A stretch of DNA of 64,000 nt. It comes from Campylobacter sp. 2014D-0216. GTDB taxonomy: Bacteria; Campylobacterota; Campylobacteria; Campylobacterales; Campylobacteraceae. The DNA is taken from contig NZ_CP063089.1 in assembly GCF_014931215.1 (NCBI RefSeq), positions 930,001 through 994,000 on the forward strand, given 5' to 3'. The translations under genes and the position numbers were made by a program. Positions 7,633 to 16,182 of the stretch are shown here, piece by piece. The notes under the pieces were generated by a model that saw only the letters and a list, made by a program, of their open reading frames with translations, ran no database searches and was not told the origin of the DNA. The number at the start of each line of letters is the position of its first letter. Positions within the stretch are counted from its first letter, which is position 1.

Positions 7633-8515
7633 TTTTATTCCTTTCTTCTTCTGAATCATCATATGGATCTAAATGTATATGGATATTCCAAAATTCATCT
7701 TTAAAATGTTCTCTTATAGCATCTTCGATTTCATCTCCTATTTCATGTGCTTTCAAAAGCGATATTGTAGGCTCAAAAACTAAATGCACACTAACATAAA
7801 GCATATCAGGGCTTTTTCTAGTTTTTAAATGATGAAAACTTTTGACTTCTTTATTTTCTTGAATGATTTCTTTGATTTTCTCCACTTGTTCTTTTGCAAT
7901 TGCAACATCTAATAAAATTTGAGAACTCTCTTTGATAATCTTCAAAGCTGAAAAAATCGTATATAAACTAATAGCTATACCAAATAAACCATCAATAAAA
8001 TGATAATTTGTAAAAGCTATGATAATTAATGCCAAAAGTGTTAGCGCATTGGTTAAAAAGTCTATTTTATAATGCAAACTGTCAGCTTTTATGATTAAAC
8101 TTTTGGTTTTTTTAGCCACATAATTTAAAAAAATAACCAAACACAGAGTAACTACCATAGCAAATGCCATGACAAAAATTCCAAGATCAAGCTTTTCAAC
8201 ACTTTCTTGGTTGTGAATTTTTAAAACACTTTCGTAAAATATATAAACCCCAATAGCACTAATCACAAGTCCTTCAAAAAGCCCCATCAATGCTTCAATT
8301 TTACTAAAACCAAAGTTATATTCTTTACTTGATCCTTGTGAACTTTTCTTCAAAGCCAAATAATTTAAACCTGAAATCACACAATCAAGCAAAGAATCAA
8401 TCGCACTAGAAAGCACCGCAACAGAACCAGATGCTAAACCTACTGCAAATTTAACAATAGCTAAAAAGATAGCGCAAACACTCGCGATAATAGTTGCGCT
8501 TTTTTGCAAATTCAT
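7601..8515 (-). CDS. Cation diffusion facilitator, FieF-like
   Basis: The 304-residue membrane protein has six predicted transmembrane segments and a cytoplasmic C-terminal domain that ends in HIHLDPYDD. The metal site residues are D40 and D44 in SAIDSLLD of TM2 and H148 and D152 in ADSLHYKID of TM5. This DD-HD arrangement is the one found in FieF/YiiP zinc or iron exporters. It sits between the two agmatine-to-putrescine genes, with an ATGA overlap to agmatine deiminase and a ~30-base overlap with the amidase, so it must be co-transcribed with them. A metabolic reason for this position is not obvious. The metal specificity is inferred from the motif only. Confidence 0.9.
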   Translation of the reverse strand: MNLQKSATIIASVCAIFLAIVKFAVGLASGSVAVLSSAIDSLLDCVISGLNYLALKKSSQGSSKEYNFGFSKIEALMGLFEGLVISAIGVYIFYESVLKIHNQESVEKLDLGIFVMAFAMVVTLCLVIFLNYVAKKTKSLIIKADSLHYKIDFLTNALTLLALIIIAFTNYHFIDGLFGIAISLYTIFSALKIIKESSQILLDVAIAKEQVEKIKEIIQENKEVKSFHHLKTRKSPDMLYVSVHLVFEPTISLLKAHEIGDEIEDAIREHFKDEFWNIHIHLDPYDDSEEERNKNEISTHSARI

Positions 8516-9489
8516 CTTTGCCCTTCATAGCGGTTTTGACAAGAACAGTGCAAAGAGCCATTTTGTCTTAAAAACACTCTTGCATCTACTCCTACTACTT
8601 TTCTATCTTTACATTTTTCTTGCAATCTCTCAAGCACCAAAGCATCATTTTCATCATGATATATTGGTACAATCAAACCACCGTTAACAAAAACAAAATT
8701 AGCATAAGTTGCCCCAAGTCTTTTTCCTTCAAAATACAAAGCCTTAGGTAAAGGTAATTCTAAAAGATCAAATCCTGTTTTTTTCAGCTCATCTTCCATA
8801 GCCTTTAAAGGTACATAATGCTCATCATTTTCATCTTTACACACACAATAAGCAATGGTATTTTCATCTACAAATCTTGCCAAAGTATCAATATGATGAT
8901 CGGTATCATCGCCTTTAATATAGCCATGATTTAACCAAATCATTTGCTTTAAACCAAAAATTTCTTTTAATTTAGCTTCAATTTGCGCTTGATCAAAAGT
9001 AGAATTTCGGTTTTCATTTAGCAAACAAGCACTAGTTGTAAGCATTACTCCTTTGCCATTAAAATCAATACTTCCACCTTCTAAAATAAAATCAATTTTT
9101 TCCAATTTTCCTGATAATTTTTGCGCAAAAAGTTTTGAGTTGACTGCATTATCTAAAGCACTTTGGAATTTATCTCCCCAAGCATTAAACGTAAAATCAA
9201 GCGCTAAAAGCTTCTCTCCTTCTCGCACATCAATCGCACCAAAATCTCTAATCCAAGTATCATTAGTATCGCACTTGAAAAAATCAACATTATCAATATG
9301 CTGAAATCTTTGAAAATCTTCATCACTAGGCGCTATAAGTAAAACTTTTTGAAAATTAGCCACTGTTTTAACGAATTCTTCATAACTTTGTAAAATTTCT
9401 TCCAAATAAGGCGCCCAATCGCTATTTTTATGAGGCAAGGAAATTAAAAGTAATTCTTGCTTTTCCCATTCTGCTACACTTTTTCTCAT
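8512..9489 (-). CDS. aguA: Agmatine deiminase
   Basis: The 325-residue product belongs to the PF04371 agmatine/peptidyl-arginine deiminase family. Supporting motifs are FILEGGSIDFNGKG, the GDDTDHHIDTLARF segment with the catalytic Asp and His, and the C-terminal GSLHCSCQNRY with the nucleophile Cys at about 315. It converts agmatine to N-carbamoylputrescine and ammonia, the step before AguB in the same operon. The start at 9489 is chosen because GGGAG lies just upstream and MRKSVAEWEKQE begins the conserved fold; the longer frame starts in the promoter region. The gene is first in the operon aguA, CDF exporter, aguB, DJ-1. Confidence 0.92.
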   Translation of the reverse strand: MRKSVAEWEKQELLLISLPHKNSDWAPYLEEILQSYEEFVKTVANFQKVLLIAPSDEDFQRFQHIDNVDFFKCDTNDTWIRDFGAIDVREGEKLLALDFTFNAWGDKFQSALDNAVNSKLFAQKLSGKLEKIDFILEGGSIDFNGKGVMLTTSACLLNENRNSTFDQAQIEAKLKEIFGLKQMIWLNHGYIKGDDTDHHIDTLARFVDENTIAYCVCKDENDEHYVPLKAMEDELKKTGFDLLELPLPKALYFEGKRLGATYANFVFVNGGLIVPIYHDENDALVLERLQEKCKDRKVVGVDARVFLRQNGSLHCSCQNRYEGQR

Positions 9490-9514
9490 TTTGACTCCCT
9501 TTTTAGATTTGAAT

Positions 9515-9520
9515 GTATAA
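9515..9520 (-). promoter_or_regulatory. Possible -10 box for the agmatine operon
   Basis: On the minus strand TATACA lies about 25 bases before the aguA start, in the divergent region shared with the cytochrome gene. No -35 match is clear. Confidence 0.35.
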
Positions 9521-9683
9521 AAAAGTAACATAATTTGCATATTTAAAAAAACACAAATCATATCATTTTTATCTTTAAAAACTAAATAGCATTACCTAGG
9601 GATATTTTTACAATAAAAACATTTAATATTTTTTTAAATTTAAAGTTATAAGATAAAAACAAGACAAGCTAAAGGAGGAAAAA

Positions 9684-10679
9684 ATGAATAAAGTCTTATG
9701 TTCAGCTTTATCGTTATCTTTTTTACTCAGCTCTAGCTTTGCATTTGATCATGCAAAACTTCAAGCAAAAAAAGAAACCGGTATCCAACTACAAAGTGCG
9801 CAGTGGAAAGTTCCAGACACTATAGAAAATGGTGTAATTGTTGAAGAAAAATTACCTCACTCACCCTACACTCAAGCAGTTATCTTGGGTAATAAAATTT
9901 TAAATTACACTACCAATTACATAGGACCACAAGCAAAAGATCCTAAAAACCGTTATGCAGGTAATAATCTTTCTTGCTCAAGTTGCCATGCAAACGCAGG
10001 CACCATTAAAAACCAATCTGGCTTTGTAGGAATTTACGCACGCTTTCCACAGTATAATGCAAGAGCAGATAAAATCATCACTCTAGAAGATAGAATCAAT
10101 GGCTGTATGGAAAGATCCATGAATGGTAAAAAACTTCCGACTAACTCTCCTCAAATGAAAGCCATGCTTGCATATATGCACTATCTTTCTCAAGGGGTAG
10201 CAGTAGGGGCAAAAACTCAAGGACAAGGTTTACCTAAAATAGCTCTTTTGAAGCGGGCTGCAGATCCTGCCAAGGGTAAAGAAGTCTACCAAGAAAGATG
10301 CATTGCCTGTCATGGTGAAAATGGCGAAGGTTTAAAAAGTGATGATCCTAGCATGAGTTATTATATCTACCCTGCCTTATGGGGTGATGATAGCTATAAC
10401 ACAGGTGCAGGTATGTATAGACTCATCAAAGCTGCAAGTTACATCAAGGCAAATATGCCTAAAGATGATGCGACTTTAAATTTAGAACAAGCTTACGATG
10501 TAGCAGCTTATATTAATTCTCAAGCAAGACCTATTAAAAAACACAGAGACAAAGATTTTCCAGATCGTGATATCAAGCCTGTAGATATGGATGTTAAACC
10601 TTATGCTAAAAACGATAAATTCAGCATAGAACAACACCGTTATGGTCCTTTTGAACCTTTGTATATTCACACAAAATAA
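9684..10679 (+). CDS. Dihaem cytochrome c of the TsdA type
   Basis: A signal peptide (residues 1-20, ending SSSFA) sends this 331-residue protein to the periplasm. There are two haem sites, CSSCH at 98-102 and CIACH at 206-210. Between them is INGCMERSMNG, whose Cys141 matches the conserved cysteine that serves as a haem ligand in thiosulfate dehydrogenase TsdA; the neighbouring LEDRINGC and YARFPQYNARAD phrases also fit that family. TsdA oxidises thiosulfate to tetrathionate or does the reverse. A paralogous cytochrome of unknown function is the alternative, since Campylobacter carries more than one member. AAAGGAGG lies 5 bases before the ATG and a TATAAG box is at 9647-9652. It is monocistronic with a strong terminator. 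Confidence 0.85.
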   Translation: MNKVLCSALSLSFLLSSSFAFDHAKLQAKKETGIQLQSAQWKVPDTIENGVIVEEKLPHSPYTQAVILGNKILNYTTNYIGPQAKDPKNRYAGNNLSCSSCHANAGTIKNQSGFVGIYARFPQYNARADKIITLEDRINGCMERSMNGKKLPTNSPQMKAMLAYMHYLSQGVAVGAKTQGQGLPKIALLKRAADPAKGKEVYQERCIACHGENGEGLKSDDPSMSYYIYPALWGDDSYNTGAGMYRLIKAASYIKANMPKDDATLNLEQAYDVAAYINSQARPIKKHRDKDFPDRDIKPVDMDVKPYAKNDKFSIEQHRYGPFEPLYIHTK

Positions 10680-10708
10680 AATAGCCTTTAACAGGCTATT
10701 CTTTTTTT
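10680..10708 (+). terminator. Intrinsic terminator of the cytochrome gene
   Basis: AATAGCCT and AGGCTATT pair around TTAAC and are followed by C and seven T. The hairpin overlaps the 3' end of the converging small membrane protein gene. Confidence 0.85.
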
Positions 10709-10977
10709 AAAACCCAAGCAAAATACCATATAGCAAAAGATAAAAGTAATATGATAAAAAGCTTTTTATCATATACACCAAAACCCATATAAAGCACCGA
10801 GTACATAAAACCGAAGCTTCCTGTATAAATGCAAATTCTGCTCATTAAGCCATTTTCTACTGCTTTAAAACACGGGCATTTATGAAAAAATTTCTTTTTT
10901 GTTTCTTTGGGTTTAAAAAAACTCAAAATTGCACTTAAAGCCAACAAAAAGCTTAAAAAATATAAAACCTTATCCAT
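10696..10977 (-). CDS. Small membrane protein, function unknown
   Basis: The 93-residue product has a first hydrophobic segment (about residues 4-20), a basic stretch PKETKKKFFHKCPC with two cysteines, then two more hydrophobic segments (about 45-60 and 72-88). I recognise no enzyme family; the layout fits a small inner-membrane protein. The start at 10977 is chosen because it overlaps the stop of the upstream hydrolase as TAATG; an earlier in-frame start would extend into that gene. Its position right after the hydrolase indicates co-transcription, and the same pair appears in C. jejuni as I remember it. Confidence 0.7.
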   Translation of the reverse strand: MDKVLYFLSFLLALSAILSFFKPKETKKKFFHKCPCFKAVENGLMSRICIYTGSFGFMYSVLYMGFGVYDKKLFIILLLSFAIWYFAWVLKKE

Positions 10978-11576
10978 TAGTGAAAATACCTTAACCAAGC
11001 AGGAATTGCTTTTTGCTCTTCTTTTAAAGTAGTTTCCTCCCCATGCCCAGGAAGCAATCTAAAGTCTTTATCATAAGCTAAAACTTTAAGCAAACTTTCT
11101 TTCATCTTAGTCGCATCCGAATAAGGAAAGTCCCATCTACCGATACTACGATAAAACAAAAAATCTCCACTAAAAAGCACATCTTCTCCTACCAACTCTA
11201 TCATACAGCACCCTGGAGTATGTCCTGGAAAATGATGAAATTTAAATTTAAACTCATCTATATTTAATTCATTTTCATTTTCTACCAATACATCAGCGTT
11301 TGAGTGTTCAAAACCATAATTAAAAGGATCACTTAACATAAAAGCATCATCTTGGTGAATGTGAAGCGGGATCGCATAAGCATTTTTAACCCTAGCATTA
11401 TCATATACATGATCATAGTGACCATGCGTATTTAAAATAGCTAAAGGTTTGCTTGTATTTTCTTTGATAAACTCATAAGCATTCTCGCCCGGATCGATGA
11501 TGATTTGCTTGTTATTGTGATCTATGATATAACAATTAGTCTCATACATTCCACATGGTTGTTTTAAAATACGCAT
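10977..11576 (-). CDS. Metallo-beta-lactamase fold hydrolase (glyoxalase II-like)
   Basis: The 199-residue protein shows the binuclear metal motif THGHYDHVYD (HxHxDH), then FHHFPGHTPG with the further His, DVLFSGDFLFYRSIGR with the bridging Asp, and LLPGHGEET with the last His. This is the glyoxalase II-like branch; it lacks the C-terminal glutathione-binding domain of true GloB enzymes, so the substrate is likely another thioester or sulfur compound. It is the first gene of a two-gene minus-strand operon and is divergent from nadE. Confidence 0.88.
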   Translation of the reverse strand: MRILKQPCGMYETNCYIIDHNNKQIIIDPGENAYEFIKENTSKPLAILNTHGHYDHVYDNARVKNAYAIPLHIHQDDAFMLSDPFNYGFEHSNADVLVENENELNIDEFKFKFHHFPGHTPGCCMIELVGEDVLFSGDFLFYRSIGRWDFPYSDATKMKESLLKVLAYDKDFRLLPGHGEETTLKEEQKAIPAWLRYFH

Positions 11577-11638
11577 ATAAACTTCCTTTTAACTAAATCA
11601 AATATAATTTTAAAAAATTAACTTTGTAAAGATTTTAT

Positions 11639-12370
11639 ATGAATTATACTAAAATAGAAGAATTATTGATCCATTTTATAAAAAAACAAGCAGGAGATAA
11701 AAATCTTATCTTGGGTTTAAGTGGCGGGATAGACTCAGCCTTAGTCGCTCATCTTTGCAAAAAAGCAGTGGGCGAAAAACTTTTTGCCCTTTTAATGCCT
11801 ACAAAACATTCTAAAAAAGAAAATCTAAATGATGCTTTGATGCTTTGTGAAGATTTACAAATTCATCACAAAATTATTTATATTGATGAAGTTCTTGGTG
11901 CTTATGAAAAAATTTGTCAAGATCTAAACCCTTTACGTTTTGGTAACTTAGCCGCAAGAGTACGCATGAGTTTGCTTTATGATTATTCAGCTTTACACCA
12001 AGCTTTAGTAGTAGGCACTTCCAACAAAAGCGAACTAATGCTTGGCTATGGGACTATTTATGGAGATTTAGCTTGTGCTTTTAATCCTTTGGCAACACTT
12101 TATAAAAGTGAAGTGTTTGAACTTGCAAAATTAATGGGCGTGCATGAAAATTTCATACAAAAAGCTCCAAGTGCTGATCTTTGGCCAAATCAAAGCGATG
12201 AAAGTGAGTTAGGTTATAAATATGAAGTTTTAGACGAAGTTTTAAAAGCTTTAGAAAACAATCAAAGTTTAGAAAAATTCGATGAAAAATTAAAAAATTT
12301 AGTCCTAAAACGTGTACAAGATAACGCCTTTAAACGCAAACTCCCAACAACACCAAAAGACACTATATGA
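11639..12370 (+). CDS. nadE: NH3-dependent NAD+ synthetase
   Basis: The 243-residue protein has the PP-loop motif LGLSGGIDSALVA (SGGIDS at 28-33), then GNLAARVRMSLLYDYS and VVGTSNKSELMLGYGT(I)YGDLAC, and APSADLWPNQSDESELG near the end. It adenylates deamido-NAD and amidates it with ammonia. There is no glutaminase domain, so it depends on free ammonia. It begins an operon nadE-lpxK-thrC-kdsB in which successive genes overlap or nearly do. Confidence 0.96.
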   Translation: MNYTKIEELLIHFIKKQAGDKNLILGLSGGIDSALVAHLCKKAVGEKLFALLMPTKHSKKENLNDALMLCEDLQIHHKIIYIDEVLGAYEKICQDLNPLRFGNLAARVRMSLLYDYSALHQALVVGTSNKSELMLGYGTIYGDLACAFNPLATLYKSEVFELAKLMGVHENFIQKAPSADLWPNQSDESELGYKYEVLDEVLKALENNQSLEKFDEKLKNLVLKRVQDNAFKRKLPTTPKDTI

Positions 12371-13305
12371 CTTGGCTTGATCGGTATTTTTTTAAACCTA
12401 GTTTTTTGCAAAAAACTCTAGCTTTTTTGCTTTTACCTTTTAGCTTTTTATATATGGTTATAGCGATTTTAAACACTAAATTTAAAAAAGAAATAACCTT
12501 TAACCTACCGATTATAAGCATAGGCAATCTCACTCTAGGAGGCAATGGCAAAACACCCATTTGTAAAGCTATAGCTACTGAATTTGAGGGTTGTTTTATC
12601 ATTTTAAGAGGCTATAAAAGACAAAGCAAGGGTTTAATCATAGTCAAACATAAAGATGAAATTTTATGCGATATTAAAAAAAGCGGCGATGAAGCTATGG
12701 AGTATGCACTCACAAAGCATATTAGCGGTGTGATAGTTAGCGAAGATAGGGTTAAAGGGATACAAAAAGCTATCGAACTTGGAGCAAAAATCATACTTTT
12801 AGATGATGCTTTTTCTAAATTTCATATTAAAAAATTCAATGTTTTATTACAAAGTAAAGAAAAACCTTTTTTTGATTTTACCTTGCCCAGTGGGGCATAT
12901 CGTTTGCCAAAATCATTTACTAAAAAGGCTGATTTCATAGCTAAAGAAAATGAAGACTTTGTGCGTTACTCTCATGTAAAAGAAAATCAAAAAGCCATTT
13001 TGATAAGCTCTATTGCAAAGCCTTTTAGACTATATGAACATTTTATCAAAGCTAGGGCTTGTTATTTTTTTACTGATCATTATACTTTTAAAAAAGAAGA
13101 ATTAGAAAAACTTTTAAAAAAGCATAACTGCGACACCTTAATGCTAACCTTTAAAGACTATGTAAAAGTGAAGGATTTTGGCTTTAAAACCGAGCTGATT
13201 CATCTTGATATTGTTTTAAAAGATAGCTTTAAACAAGTTTTACAAGATTATATTGATCAATTTAACAAAAAGGAAGAAAATGCAACTACACTCAACCCAA
13301 GATAA
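12367..13305 (+). CDS. lpxK: Tetraacyldisaccharide 4'-kinase
   Basis: The 312-residue enzyme phosphorylates the lipid A disaccharide at the inner membrane. An N-terminal hydrophobic segment (about 15-36) anchors it. The P-loop GNLTLGGNGKTP is at residues 53-64, and LLDDAFSKFHI supplies the Walker-B-like DD. The family usually reads GGxGKTP and DDGxQH; the DAFSKFH form here deviates but keeps the Asp pair. It overlaps nadE by ATGA. Confidence 0.93.
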   Translation: MTWLDRYFFKPSFLQKTLAFLLLPFSFLYMVIAILNTKFKKEITFNLPIISIGNLTLGGNGKTPICKAIATEFEGCFIILRGYKRQSKGLIIVKHKDEILCDIKKSGDEAMEYALTKHISGVIVSEDRVKGIQKAIELGAKIILLDDAFSKFHIKKFNVLLQSKEKPFFDFTLPSGAYRLPKSFTKKADFIAKENEDFVRYSHVKENQKAILISSIAKPFRLYEHFIKARACYFFTDHYTFKKEELEKLLKKHNCDTLMLTFKDYVKVKDFGFKTELIHLDIVLKDSFKQVLQDYIDQFNKKEENATTLNPR

Positions 13306-14689
13306 AAACCATCAAACAAGCTTTTCAAAAGCTTTGCTTAGCCCTAGTGCGCCTAATAATGCTCTATATGCACCACTTAATCTACCCAAACTAGACAATG
13401 AAGCTTTGAAAAATTTAAATTACAAAGAGCTAGCTTTAAAAATCATTATGGCGTTTGACTTTGATTTAGAGCTTGAGGTTTTTGAAAAAGCTTTAAAAAC
13501 TTATGAGAGTTTTGATGATAAAACCTGCCCTATTGATATAAAAAAAATCAACGATAAACTTTACATTAATGAATTATTTCATGGACCAACAAGGGCTTTT
13601 AAAGATATGGCCTTGCAACCTTTTGGCGTACTTTTAGAACACTTAAAAAAAGATGATGATTTTCTAATCATGTGTGCCACAAGTGGCGATACAGGACCTG
13701 CTACACTAAAAAGTTTTGAAAATAAAAAAGGTATAAAAGTAGTTTGTATTTATCCAAATGAAGGCACAAGTAAAACTCAAGCTTTGCAAATGACGCATTC
13801 AAATGCAAGCAATTTAAAATCTATAGCTATTGAGGGTAATTTTGATGATGCACAAAATGCTCTAAAATCACTTTTAAATGATGAGGATTTTAAAAAGACC
13901 TTAAAAGAAGAAAAGTTAAGTTTAAGTGCAGCCAATTCAGTTAATTTTGGAAGAATACTTTTTCAAATCATCTACCACTACTATGCTAGTTTAAAAATCA
14001 ACAAGACAATTGATATTATTGTTCCAAGTGGAAATTTTGGTGATGCTTTGGGAGCTTATTATGCTAAAAAAATGGGAGCAAAAATAGGAAAAATCAAAAT
14101 TGCCTCAAATTCTAATAACATCTTAAGTGAGTTTTTCAATACAGGCAAATATGACTTAAGAAATAAAAGCTTACAAAAGACCATTTCTCCTGCGATGGAT
14201 ATACTCATATCATCAAATATTGAAAGATTACTTTTTGATAAATTTAAAGATGAACGCACCAAAGAGCTTATGCAAGCTTTAAAAAATGAAAAATACTACA
14301 AACTTAACCAAACAGAACTAGAGCTTTTACAGGAAGATTTTGAAGCTGATTTTTGCAGCGATGATGAATGCATGCAATATATCAAACAATACAGTCATTT
14401 GGGACTACTAGACCCTCACACTTGCACTTGTTTTAAAATGCTTGATCCTAACACCACCACCCTCATTACCTCCACAGCACAATGGAGTAAATTTACACCA
14501 AGCATGTATCAAGCAATATATAATAAAGAATGCCAAGATGAACAAGCTTGCATGCAAGAACTTGCAAAAGAATTTAACCAAAAAATTCACCCTAATATCG
14601 CAAGCTTATTTACAAATATGCCAAAGCAAAACCCAGTTTGCAAACTTGAAAATTTAAAACAAACTATTATAGAATGGATAAAACAATGA
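13280..14689 (+). CDS. thrC: Threonine synthase
   Basis: This 470-residue PLP enzyme converts O-phosphohomoserine to threonine. FHGPTRAFKDMALQ contains the PLP-binding Lys108. CATSGDTGPATL, VPSGNFGDALGAYYA and TSTAQWSKF are other family motifs. The start at 13280 is preferred because AAGGAAGAAA precedes it; in-frame extension upstream would run deep into lpxK. It overlaps the end of lpxK by 26 bases and the start of kdsB by ATGA. Confidence 0.95.
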   Translation: MQLHSTQDKNHQTSFSKALLSPSAPNNALYAPLNLPKLDNEALKNLNYKELALKIIMAFDFDLELEVFEKALKTYESFDDKTCPIDIKKINDKLYINELFHGPTRAFKDMALQPFGVLLEHLKKDDDFLIMCATSGDTGPATLKSFENKKGIKVVCIYPNEGTSKTQALQMTHSNASNLKSIAIEGNFDDAQNALKSLLNDEDFKKTLKEEKLSLSAANSVNFGRILFQIIYHYYASLKINKTIDIIVPSGNFGDALGAYYAKKMGAKIGKIKIASNSNNILSEFFNTGKYDLRNKSLQKTISPAMDILISSNIERLLFDKFKDERTKELMQALKNEKYYKLNQTELELLQEDFEADFCSDDECMQYIKQYSHLGLLDPHTCTCFKMLDPNTTTLITSTAQWSKFTPSMYQAIYNKECQDEQACMQELAKEFNQKIHPNIASLFTNMPKQNPVCKLENLKQTIIEWIKQ

Positions 14690-15411
14690 TAATCATACCT
14701 GCAAGATTAAAATCAAGTCGTTTTGAAAATAAAATTTTATGTGAAATTGGCAATTTGCCTATGTTTATTTACACAGCTAAAAAAATGCAAGAAGTTGATG
14801 AAGTATGCGTAGCACTTGATGATGAAGAAGTTTTAAAGATAGCACAAAAACATAACATAAAAGCAGTTTTAACAAGCAAAAACCACGAAAGCGGTACTGA
14901 TAGAATCAACGAAGCTTGTCAAATTTTACAACTAAGCGAAGATGAACTTATCATCAACGTACAAGCTGATGAGCCCTTCATAGAAACACAAAATATCAAA
15001 AATTTTAAAGCATTTAGTCAAAAAGCTTTTGAAGATAAGCTTTGTTTTATGAGTAGTTGTTATAAAGAAGTGGATGCAAAAGCTTGTGAAGATCCAAATT
15101 TAGTTAAAGTAGTTACTGATATTAATAATTATGCTTTATATTTTTCAAGATCTAAAATTCCTTATGAAAGAGCAAATTATAAACAAAATTTCAAAGCACA
15201 CATTGGAATTTACGCATATAAGGTTAAAAATTTACAAGAATTTTGTACTTTGAAAAATTCAGCTTTGGAAGAGTGTGAAAAACTAGAACAGCTAAGAGCT
15301 TTAGAAAATGGCAAAAAAATCAAAATGTTAAAAATACAAAGTCAAAGCATAGGTATAGATACAAAAGAAGATTATGAAAGAGCTTTAGCTCAATTTGGAG
15401 TGAAAATATGA
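14686..15411 (+). CDS. kdsB: CMP-KDO synthetase
   Basis: The 241-residue nucleotidyltransferase begins MIIIPARLKSSRFENKIL, the conserved nucleotide-binding start of KdsB, and has LIINVQADEPFI with the metal-binding Asp and SRSKIPYER near residue 150. It activates KDO with CTP for lipopolysaccharide core assembly, so it shares the envelope theme with lpxK in the same operon. The start at 14686 overlaps thrC by ATGA. Confidence 0.95.
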   Translation: MIIIPARLKSSRFENKILCEIGNLPMFIYTAKKMQEVDEVCVALDDEEVLKIAQKHNIKAVLTSKNHESGTDRINEACQILQLSEDELIINVQADEPFIETQNIKNFKAFSQKAFEDKLCFMSSCYKEVDAKACEDPNLVKVVTDINNYALYFSRSKIPYERANYKQNFKAHIGIYAYKVKNLQEFCTLKNSALEECEKLEQLRALENGKKIKMLKIQSQSIGIDTKEDYERALAQFGVKI

Positions 15412-16172
15412 AAAAAATACTTTTTCTACTCAGTTTGTTTTTTACACTCCATGCAAAAGAATTAATCGTAGGCATGGAGTTAGCCTACCCTCCTTTTGAA
15501 ATGAGTGACACCAAAGGCAATCCAAGTGGCATTAGCGTAGAGTTTTTACAAGCTTTTGCTAAAGAAAAAAACTATGATTTAAAAATTCAAAACATAGCAT
15601 GGGATGGTTTAATCCCTGCTTTAAGAACCCAAAAGATTGATTTAATCATGTCTTCTATGAGTATAAGCGAACAAAGAAAAAAAGTCGTTGACTTTAGCAT
15701 TCCTTATGCAAGAGCCCATTTAGCAATACTAAGTGCTAAAAAATCCAACATCAACTCTATAGAAGATATAAATCAAAAAGGGAAAATTCTTGCTTTAAAA
15801 AGAGGGTCTAGTGCGCATTTATATGCACAAAAAAATCTTAAAAATGCAACAATTTTAGTTTTTGATAAAGAAAATGCGGCCATCTTAGAGGTTATTCAAG
15901 CCAAAGCTGATGCGTTTATTTATGATCAAATGAGCATTTATAAAGCATGGGAAAAACACCCTGAACAAACTAAAGCCATTTTCACTCCTTTTGAAAAAAC
16001 ACCAGAACAATGGGCCATAGCTTTAAATAAAAACAATACCAATTTAAAAGAAGAGTTGAATGAATTTATTTTAAAATCTAAAGAAAATGGTTTTTTTGAT
16101 AAACTAGGTCAAAAATACCTTCAAGACATGCAAACAATTTTTAAAAAACAAAAGCTAGAGTTTTTCTTTTAA
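15408..16172 (+). CDS. Amino acid ABC transporter substrate-binding protein
   Basis: The 254-residue product has a short signal peptide (about 1-16, LLSLFFTLHAK) and a bacterial SBP family 3 domain: GMELAYPPFEMSDTKGNPSGISVEF at the start, DLIMSSMSISEQRKKVVDFSIPY in the middle, and DAFIYDQMSI. The family binds polar amino acids in the periplasm. It overlaps kdsB by ATGA, so it is read from the nadE operon. The permease that should partner it lies end to end on the other strand, overlapping by 4 bases. No ATPase gene is present nearby. Ligand unknown. Confidence 0.88.
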   Translation: MKKILFLLSLFFTLHAKELIVGMELAYPPFEMSDTKGNPSGISVEFLQAFAKEKNYDLKIQNIAWDGLIPALRTQKIDLIMSSMSISEQRKKVVDFSIPYARAHLAILSAKKSNINSIEDINQKGKILALKRGSSAHLYAQKNLKNATILVFDKENAAILEVIQAKADAFIYDQMSIYKAWEKHPEQTKAIFTPFEKTPEQWAIALNKNNTNLKEELNEFILKSKENGFFDKLGQKYLQDMQTIFKKQKLEFFF

Positions 16173-16182
16173 GAAAAACTCT
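16157..16182. terminator. Shared hairpin between convergent transport genes
   Basis: AGAGTTTTTCTT and AAGAAAAACTCT form 12-base arms around a minimal TT spacer. The stop codons of both convergent genes lie in the hairpin, so it probably ends transcription from both sides. Confidence 0.65.
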
